Positions 6,844 through 12,723 of a stretch of DNA of 14,709 nt are shown piece by piece. Origin of the DNA: QHBQ01 sp038230695 (GTDB lineage: Bacteria > Chloroflexota > Chloroflexia > QHBQ01); contig JBBRMT010000106.1 of NCBI GenBank assembly GCA_038230695.1, positions 1-14,709 on the forward strand. The letters run 5' to 3'. The translations under genes and the position numbers were made by a program. Below the pieces are notes generated by a model, which saw nothing but the letters and a program-made list of their open reading frames with translations, had not been told where the DNA came from and made no database searches. How positions within the stretch are numbered: the stretch's first letter is position 1; every line of letters starts with the position of its first letter.

Positions 6844-8346
6844 ATGCAAGACGGACAAATTGGTGGCAGACTTCCAGGAGTCGCATCATCCCATGAGGAC
6901 GATGAACTCGTCCAACGAAAGCGGTTCAGTTACGCCTTCTTTATCGTCAAACTTATCTATACTACTATCGTGCTATTGGTGTCAGTTAGAACCTACCTGG
7001 TCACTCCGGTCGAAGGTCGAGCCTTGATCGTTATGCTTGCCGCAGTCGGCCTCGCCGCTGCAGTGTTCTGTTTGGCCCTGCTACGCTACAACTTTATAAC
7101 CCTCGCTAATGCGCTTATCTTTGCCCTCGATATTATAATTGCTCTTTCATGGGCTCACCTTAGTGGTGGCACTGCAGGTGGTGTGCCTATCTTCCTCTTC
7201 TCCGTTTTTGCCGCCCAGGCTTTCCTCTTGCCGCGCCGTCTATATCTTACCATCGGCATAGGGGGAGTGTTGGCATATAGCGTCCTCACCATCCTCGAAC
7301 TCAGCGGGAAGTTGGTAGTAAATAGTAGCAGTGATACAAGCACCTACCTCTTCAACTATTTTCTCAGTTTCCTCTCCTTGCTAGCAATTGCCACCTACTT
7401 CAGCAGCAGTCTACAAAGCGTGGTCATCCAACTACGCCAACAAAAGCAGGTGCTAGACCTTGCTAACTCCAACCTGGTTGAGCAGCAGCGCACCCGCGAA
7501 CTTGTTAGTGACGAAGTAATTGCTGCGGCTTCAAGCCTGGCTAGCCGCGCTAATGAAGGGGTAGCAAGGGCAGGGCGGGCGGCTTCGGCAGTTAATCACT
7601 CCAAATCAGTGGTCGAAGAACTAAGTGAGGTAGCAGGACAGATTGCTGGTTCTGCCCAGCAGGTAAGTAGCGCAGCCGACCACACTCTGAGCGAGGTCGC
7701 CAATGTACGCCACAGTGCTGAAATCGGAGTGGCAGGTATAACCCGCGTCCTTGAACAGGTAAGCACTATTGCAGGAGTTGCTCTACAGCTAGAAGAAAGC
7801 TCCCATAGTTTGGACATCATTGTAGTTAGCATTGAAAGCATCGCAGCAGAAACTCGCCTGCTAGCGCTCAATGCAACGATAGAGGCAGTCAGTGCGGGGG
7901 AATACGGTACTCGCTTTGCCGTAATTGCTGCTGAAGTACAGGCGCTCGCCAGCTCGTCGAATCAGGCAACTGAACAGGTGCGTAAGATACTTGGCAAGCT
8001 AGAGGAAGGCATAAACTCAGTAGTGTATGCAACCAGGCAGGGAGTCGAGGTAGCGGAGCGTGGAGCAAAGGAGATAACGACAATAGGAGAAGCAATGAAG
8101 CGGATTGAGGAGTTGAGCAGGGATACGGCAGGGCTGGCGGGGCTTATCACCCTAACAACCACACAACAGAGGGGAGATGCCCAGCAGGCTGCGACACAGA
8201 TGCAGTCAGTTCTAGATCTAGCTGCGGAGGAGGCGGAGGGGTCTCGCTTTGGGGCGGATGCAGCGGTGAAGTTGCGTGAAATGGCCGGTCGTTTGAATAT
8301 CATGGTAGCTACGGATAATGGCGTAGCAGAGATGTTAATTAGTTGA
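6844..8346 (+). CDS. Six-helix membrane protein with methyl-accepting chemotaxis (MCP) signalling domain, no HAMP
   Basis: A 500-residue transducer. Residues 1-30 are polar; six likely membrane helices follow (about 31-52, 59-80, 84-105, 114-130, 133-152, 168-190) with only short loops, so there is no sizeable extracellular sensor domain. From about 190 to the end it is a long coiled-coil hairpin of the MCP type. Its tip is clear: SIESIAAETRLLALNATIEA (329-348) followed by AGEYGTRFAVIAAEVQALA (351-369), close to the consensus CheA/CheW-contacting tip. No HAMP or PAS lies between membrane and hairpin, and no CheR-binding pentapeptide is at the C-terminus. The ATG at 6844 is the only early start; its ribosome binding site is weak (GAGAGG or AGGCAGG are rather far away). 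It is divergent from the CheY-like gene, which suggests a shared pathway, and convergent with the pseudokinase gene (20 bases between stops). The ligand is unknown; sensing through the membrane helices is inferred. Confidence 0.92.
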   Translation: MQDGQIGGRLPGVASSHEDDELVQRKRFSYAFFIVKLIYTTIVLLVSVRTYLVTPVEGRALIVMLAAVGLAAAVFCLALLRYNFITLANALIFALDIIIALSWAHLSGGTAGGVPIFLFSVFAAQAFLLPRRLYLTIGIGGVLAYSVLTILELSGKLVVNSSSDTSTYLFNYFLSFLSLLAIATYFSSSLQSVVIQLRQQKQVLDLANSNLVEQQRTRELVSDEVIAAASSLASRANEGVARAGRAASAVNHSKSVVEELSEVAGQIAGSAQQVSSAADHTLSEVANVRHSAEIGVAGITRVLEQVSTIAGVALQLEESSHSLDIIVVSIESIAAETRLLALNATIEAVSAGEYGTRFAVIAAEVQALASSSNQATEQVRKILGKLEEGINSVVYATRQGVEVAERGAKEITTIGEAMKRIEELSRDTAGLAGLITLTTTQQRGDAQQAATQMQSVLDLAAEEAEGSRFGADAAVKLREMAGRLNIMVATDNGVAEMLIS

Positions 8347-8366
8347 AGTGAGACAGATCTGGTATA

Positions 8367-9578
8367 TCATACGAACCGCACCAATCCAGCTATGACTGCC
8401 CACAAGAGTAGTACGATCAACAGAACGAGCAATACCAACACCAACCAGAAGCGCACCCAGCGTGAGTGAACCTCGCTGAGACTTAGCATACGAGTTGGTA
8501 GAGTTGGGCCTTTGATGTGGTCAGAGGAGCGGGGAACAATTACCCTCGGAGCCAGAGCGCGAGGCGCGAGACGACGAGTGGCACTTGCGCTACTGACCTT
8601 GTGTGGCATTGATGATACAAGTTGGGGTGTAAGGGCCGAAGTCGGCGGAGCGACCTGATCATCACTGTCTGCCTGACGTGTATCAACGAAATTCTTGCCT
8701 GCTGGACGCTGACTGGGAGCAGCATGGTGAGTGCGAATTAGCTGCTCGGTGTACCAGGGGATGAAGAAATCGCGTACAGAAGAAGCGAACTCAGCGATGT
8801 CAGGGTAACGAGCAGCGGGTTTCTTGCTGATGGCGGTGCTAATGATATTAACCAGCACTGGGGGTAGTTGCGCCTTCAACTCATGAAACTCTGGCTGTGC
8901 GGCGAGCAGTTGCTGCTGTACCAGGCTGGTGTTGCCACCCTCAAAAGCAGGGTGACCAGTCAGCATCTGGTAGAGGATGAGGCCGAGGGCGTAGATATCG
9001 GAAGCAGGGGTGGGGGGACCACCACGCACAAGTTCAGGAGCGAGGTAGGCTGGGTTGCCATAGAGCGCAATGATGTCGAGCAGCGGACTGGGCTGCTCTG
9101 CGACAATCGGTGCAGCCAGCCCAAAATCAGTGAGCCGCACGGCTCCGCTGGGCGGAACGAGGATATTGCTTGGCTTCAGGTTGCCATGTGCGATACCCTG
9201 GGCATGGCTGTATGCCAGAGCATCGGCAGCAGTGACTACCACGCGGCAAGCTTCCTCGATACTAAAGGGAGCGGCAGAAATAAGCTGTTGAGCCAAACAG
9301 GGTACGGGAACATATTCGCTGACGATGTAAACTTGCCCACCTTCGCTGCCCATCTGATACACCGGCACAATGCCTGGGTGTTCCAGCAGTTTATCTTGGG
9401 CGATCGCGCTTCGCAGTCGCTCAAGCAGGGGCTGATTGAAGTTGGTTACTGGATGCAGCAGTTTGAGCGCAACACTACCGCCGGTTGCAACATCCAGCGC
9501 CTGCCAGGTGACACCCAGGTTACCTGAACCGAGGCGGTTAAGTAGTTGCCACTGCCCTATAGATACTCGCTGCTCCAT
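8367..9578 (-). CDS. Membrane-anchored Ser/Thr kinase-like protein, predicted pseudokinase (HGN in place of HRD)
   Basis: A 403-residue protein with a Hanks-type kinase fold (about 8-272), a polar Ser/Pro/Arg linker (about 285-372), one membrane helix (about 377-399), and only a 4-residue tail outside. Kept: the glycine loop GSGNLG (17-22), Lys39 in VALKLL, DFG (151-153), the APE equivalent APEL and DIYALGLILYQMLTG. Changed: the catalytic loop reads HGNLKPSN (131-138), so the catalytic Asp is Asn133 and the preceding Arg is Gly; no acidic residue stands at the usual alpha-C Glu position (around 57-58). Such HGN proteins are usually catalytically dead or very weak and act as scaffolds or allosteric partners. 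The ATG at 9578 is preferred (GGAAGG upstream, and a promoter at 9661-9669); the frame stays open to 9692, which lies upstream of that promoter. It is convergent with the MCP-like gene. A partner may be the two kinases at 10509-14709. Confidence 0.9.
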   Translation of the reverse strand: MEQRVSIGQWQLLNRLGSGNLGVTWQALDVATGGSVALKLLHPVTNFNQPLLERLRSAIAQDKLLEHPGIVPVYQMGSEGGQVYIVSEYVPVPCLAQQLISAAPFSIEEACRVVVTAADALAYSHAQGIAHGNLKPSNILVPPSGAVRLTDFGLAAPIVAEQPSPLLDIIALYGNPAYLAPELVRGGPPTPASDIYALGLILYQMLTGHPAFEGGNTSLVQQQLLAAQPEFHELKAQLPPVLVNIISTAISKKPAARYPDIAEFASSVRDFFIPWYTEQLIRTHHAAPSQRPAGKNFVDTRQADSDDQVAPPTSALTPQLVSSMPHKVSSASATRRLAPRALAPRVIVPRSSDHIKGPTLPTRMLSLSEVHSRWVRFWLVLVLLVLLIVLLLWAVIAGLVRFV

Positions 9579-9660
9579 ATTTCTTATACCTTCCTGCCTC
9601 TTCTCCCATTGATATTTAGCTTGGTTATGATCAGACACGCGACTTATCTGGCATAGCGTC

Positions 9661-9669
9661 ATTATAACA
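9661..9669 (-). promoter_or_regulatory. Extended -10 promoter of the pseudokinase gene
   Basis: On the minus strand TGTTATAAT (9669-9661) is a perfect extended -10 (TGn + TATAAT). No consensus -35 is seen, as is common for extended -10 promoters. Start of transcription would be near 9654, about 75 bases before the ATG at 9578, which supports that start over codons further upstream. Confidence 0.5.
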
Positions 9670-9692
9670 TGACGGAGAGAACAGAAATACAA

Positions 9693-10407
9693 CCAATAAC
9701 CATCAGCCTACTCGAACACATAAGTGGAACGGCAAGGTGTTCGTCGCAGGCGGCGACAATCTGTACCACCGGCTGGCACTTCCACTCGTAGACAGTTCGC
9801 CAACGTGGTGAAGCATGAGAGACGAGATGGCCCAGATCGTCTATGAGAGTATTCTCAACAAGCCGTTATCTACAAGCTAAGAATTACTTGCAAAGGGCGC
9901 ACCTATCATGCGTCCTTTGTGTTTGCCTGGCGACTTTGATGGGTATAGAGAAATATAGCCCTGATCATTGTTATCATACTGCTAAGTGTGGATGAATAAA
10001 GAACGATGTAGTAGGCTCATTAAGAAGCCCCTTGAGATGTCACTACATGAGAGATCATATGAACCCGCCACCACTATTCTGCCCTAATCTCCATATCCTG
10101 CAGAGGATGAACCTTAACCCTAGCCACGGCAACATCATCCCCCTGCAGTGTGGAAGAAGCGAGGTGAGGCAGGCCGTCGCCTCGACTACATGAGATGATA
10201 TGTCGGTGGTAGGCACTTTCACAGTTATCCGTATTCCTACCCACCATATAGCCTCAATCATCAAGCGATACTTGAAGTAGCGAAATAACGTATCTACCCC
10301 TCATCTTCGACATATCAAATATTCGCTACTGGTCAATTGCCTCAGCAAGCAGCCGATTCAACGACCACGACGTTCGGACGCAAATTACGGTGTTGGGTTG
10401 AACTCAG
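9693..10407. other. Gene-poor interval with a probable gene remnant
   Basis: About 715 bases between the divergent pseudokinase and receptor-kinase genes. The plus strand near 9730-9880 carries short protein-like pieces in changing frames (NGKVFVAGGDNLYHRLALPL ending at a TGA at 9808-9810, then a 21-codon frame from an ATG at 9815 to a TAA at 9878-9880, containing MAQIVYESILNKP). A terminator-like hairpin follows at once. This looks like the worn 3' end of a lost plus-strand gene, but no family is recognised. From about 9930 to 10407 no gene, RNA or repeat array was recognised. Confidence 0.45.
9891..9919 (+). terminator. Terminator-like hairpin
   Basis: CAAAGGGCGCA (9891-9901) pairs with TGCGTCCTTTG (9909-9919) as an 11-bp stem with one G-T pair, around a 7-base loop, followed by TGTTTG. 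It lies 10 bases after the TAA of a short plus-strand frame, where a gene end would be expected. The T-run is weak, so efficiency is uncertain. Confidence 0.55.
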
Positions 10408-10436
10408 TTGCCTTTTAGAAAGATTGGTAATATAAT
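10408..10436 (+). promoter_or_regulatory. Predicted sigma-70-type promoter of the first receptor kinase gene
   Basis: -35 TTGCCT (10408-10413), exact 17-base spacer, -10 TATAAT (10431-10436). Transcription would begin near 10443, about 66 bases before the ATG at 10509. This rules out translation from the in-frame GTG at 10440 as the main product. It probably drives both tandem kinase genes. Confidence 0.6.
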
Positions 10437-10508
10437 ACGGTGGTTGGCAGACACAATTCACCTAGCATTATGCTCCACCACTGGTTTCGTAATAGAAGGA
10501 TAATGGAT

Positions 10509-12656
10509 ATGCAAACCGAACGAGGCAACGCGCTGCCGAAGGGCAGCCAGCTACAGAGCGGGCGATACTTGATTGAAGTTACCCTCGGCGAGGGCGGGTT
10601 CGGTATCACCTATCGCGCCAACGACACCAAGCTGCATCGCACCGTGGCGATTAAGGAGCTTTACCCCGGTGGCAGCGAACGCGCCGGTGATACCGTCACC
10701 ATCCCGGCTGGCTATACCCCGTCGCGCTGGCACAAGGTTGTCACCGATTTTATCCGCGAGGCCGAGACGCTTGCCAGCCTGGACCACTCCGCTATTGTTC
10801 CCGTCTACGATTATTTTGAGGAGAATGGCACCGCCTACATGGTGATGCGCTTCATTGATGGTATGAACCTGGTGCAGCGAATGAAGCAGTATGGCGCACC
10901 GCTGCCCGAAGATGAAGCGGTGCGTTACATCGCCCAGATTGGCGAGGCGTTGGTGGTGGTTCACAGCCGCGGCCTGCTGCACCGCGACATCAAGCCCTCC
11001 AATATTATGCTCGACCAGCGCGGACGGGTAGTGCTGATTGACTTCGGCTCGGCACGCGAGTTCGTCCCCGACCAGAGTATAACCCAAACGGTGGTGGCAA
11101 CTTACGGCTTTGCGCCGCCAGAGCAGTTCTACCTCAAAGCGCCACGCGGCCCGTTTACTGATATCTATGCGCTGGCCGCCACCTGCTATTATCTACTGAC
11201 TGGCACCCTGCCCAATGCCGATCCCGAAGCTGACCAGCGGCTGCGTCCGCCGATGCTAGCGGCGCTTGATCACGCCATGTCCTACAAAGCCGAGGAGCGA
11301 CCCCATGATGTAGATAGCTTCCTCGACGAGTTGCTGGCGGCTACGCCCGCCGCTGCTGACGCAATGAACACCAGCCGAACCGTTGCAGTTGTCCCCCTGA
11401 CGAACACCCCGTCAACCCCGCTCGACTCCAAATCGCAGCCGCCCGCCAGGAGCGTAATCATCACTCCCCCACCCGCGCCCCGCACGGCGCGACCAACCGC
11501 CATTGTACCACCGCTAACCGCCGCACCTGCAGCTGGCCTACTTGCTAGCGATCCTACTGCCCGCAAGCGAACATCCCCGCTGCTCTTCATTATTGGTGGG
11601 ATTGCAGGCGTGGCCCTGCTAGTCATCCTTGCGCTACTCGTCCTCAACCGCAACGGCGGCGATGCCACAGCCAGCAACAACCTTGCGCTGGTAGTGACGA
11701 ACACGCCTACCCTTGTCGCTGCGCCGCTTGCCAGCAACACTCCGATAATCGCCGCACAGAACACGGTGGTGGTCGTGTTTAGCACGCCTACTGCCGCCCC
11801 GCAAGTGTTTACAGATACACCGCTGCATCCCACCGCCTCGCTGCCGCCGGTAGCAACCGTTACCACCGCGCCACTGCCGCCGACCAACACGCCGTTGCCG
11901 CCCATCATCGTGACCGTGCTGGTTACTGCGCCGCCCCCTCCACCACTGGTCGCCCAACCCAGCTATACGCCGCTGCCGCTGCCAACCCATACCCCCAGAT
12001 TGAGGCCGAGCAACACACCAATTCCGACCACCAGCCCGCCAACCAATACGCCGCCGCCCACCATCCCGCCGCCCAATACGCCGCTACCATCCGCCACACC
12101 TATACCTACGCCGAGCAACACACCGATGCCAGTTGGCTGTAACAAACAGGGCAGACCAGTGAATGGCTTCGATGTAGATGGTGAGTTCTATTTCTTCTGG
12201 TGTACCAATGGTGGTGGTGGTGTGTTCGGCAACCCGATAAGCCAGGTGAACAATAATTCAGGCCGATACCCCGATGTGTCACGCTACCAGTGGTTCGACT
12301 ACGCCCGGTTGGAGTGGCACCCCAGCTATGGCAGCAGTGGCGCGGTCAGCACCGGCGCACTGGGGGTCGAAGATATGAAGGCACATGGTTATGCCGACAC
12401 CGACCCGCACTTTTTGCATACTACCGCCAGCGGTCAGGGCATATACTTCCCGCAAACCGGCCACAACGTGGCGCACGGCTTCTTGCAGCGCTTCATCGCC
12501 TATGGCGGGCAGGATGCGGCGGTGGCGCTGTTCGGCTACCCGATTAGTGAGGAGTTCAACGAGGGCGGCACTATCGTGCAATACTTCCAGCGCACTGTAT
12601 TCGAGGTGCAGGGCGGGGTGGTGGAACGGGCGGTGGGCCGTGAACTGATGCCATGA
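10509..12656 (+). CDS. Receptor Ser/Thr protein kinase with Pro/Thr stalk and extracellular double FGxPIS-repeat domain
   Basis: A 715-residue, single-span membrane kinase. Kinase domain about 20-277: glycine loop LGEGGFGITY (26-35), Lys49 in VAIKEL, alpha-C Glu84 in IREAE, catalytic HRDIKPSN (158-165, Asp160), DFG (178-180), and a GFAPPEQ activation-segment end. All catalytic residues are present. After a Pro-rich inner linker comes a membrane helix (about 357-380), then an extracellular Pro/Thr stalk (about 397-541) of repeated NTP, TPLP and TNTP units. Last is a Trp/Tyr/Gly-rich domain (543-715) with two related units, VFGNPISQV...YQWFDYARLEWHP and ALFGYPISEEF...VQYFQRTVFEV, a repeat seen in Chloroflexota exported proteins. 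Of two close ATGs, 10509 has AAGGA at 8 bases and aligns with the start of the next kinase; 10503 is too near the same site. The ligand is unknown; cell-wall or carbohydrate sensing is a guess. Confidence 0.93.
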   Translation: MQTERGNALPKGSQLQSGRYLIEVTLGEGGFGITYRANDTKLHRTVAIKELYPGGSERAGDTVTIPAGYTPSRWHKVVTDFIREAETLASLDHSAIVPVYDYFEENGTAYMVMRFIDGMNLVQRMKQYGAPLPEDEAVRYIAQIGEALVVVHSRGLLHRDIKPSNIMLDQRGRVVLIDFGSAREFVPDQSITQTVVATYGFAPPEQFYLKAPRGPFTDIYALAATCYYLLTGTLPNADPEADQRLRPPMLAALDHAMSYKAEERPHDVDSFLDELLAATPAAADAMNTSRTVAVVPLTNTPSTPLDSKSQPPARSVIITPPPAPRTARPTAIVPPLTAAPAAGLLASDPTARKRTSPLLFIIGGIAGVALLVILALLVLNRNGGDATASNNLALVVTNTPTLVAAPLASNTPIIAAQNTVVVVFSTPTAAPQVFTDTPLHPTASLPPVATVTTAPLPPTNTPLPPIIVTVLVTAPPPPPLVAQPSYTPLPLPTHTPRLRPSNTPIPTTSPPTNTPPPTIPPPNTPLPSATPIPTPSNTPMPVGCNKQGRPVNGFDVDGEFYFFWCTNGGGGVFGNPISQVNNNSGRYPDVSRYQWFDYARLEWHPSYGSSGAVSTGALGVEDMKAHGYADTDPHFLHTTASGQGIYFPQTGHNVAHGFLQRFIAYGGQDAAVALFGYPISEEFNEGGTIVQYFQRTVFEVQGGVVERAVGRELMP

Positions 12657-12678
12657 CTTCAGCGCTGAGGGCTGAGGA

Positions 12679-12707
12679 CTCTACGTTCTACATTCTACAT
12701 TCGTACA
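12679..12707 (+). repeat. Short heptamer tandem repeat between the two kinase genes
   Basis: Units CTCTACG, TTCTACA, TTCTACA and a variant with one extra base, TTCGTACA, in tandem within the 67-base gap between the kinase genes. It follows a small palindromic stretch around CAGCGCTG (12659-12666). It may simply be replication slippage; it is not long enough to form an array. Confidence 0.6.
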
Positions 12708-12723
12708 ATCGCGGGGTTTCAAT

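Noticed and set aside
8868..9527. Plus-strand open frame of 219 codons
   Set aside because: Antisense to the kinase domain of the pseudokinase, which has unmistakable kinase motifs; no family pattern in the antisense frame.
10440..10508. GTG start at 10440 for the first receptor kinase
   Set aside because: Lies at the predicted transcription start and lacks a ribosome binding site; the second kinase begins at the position equivalent to 10509.
11282..11990. Minus-strand Gly/Val- and Arg-rich frames
   Set aside because: Mirror images of the Pro/Thr stalk of the first receptor kinase; composition explained by the repeats on the coding strand.
11870..12130. Repeat pattern as a possible CRISPR array
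   Set aside because: Repeats are short, irregular, in coding frame and encode Pro/Thr units; no constant repeat and spacer lengths.
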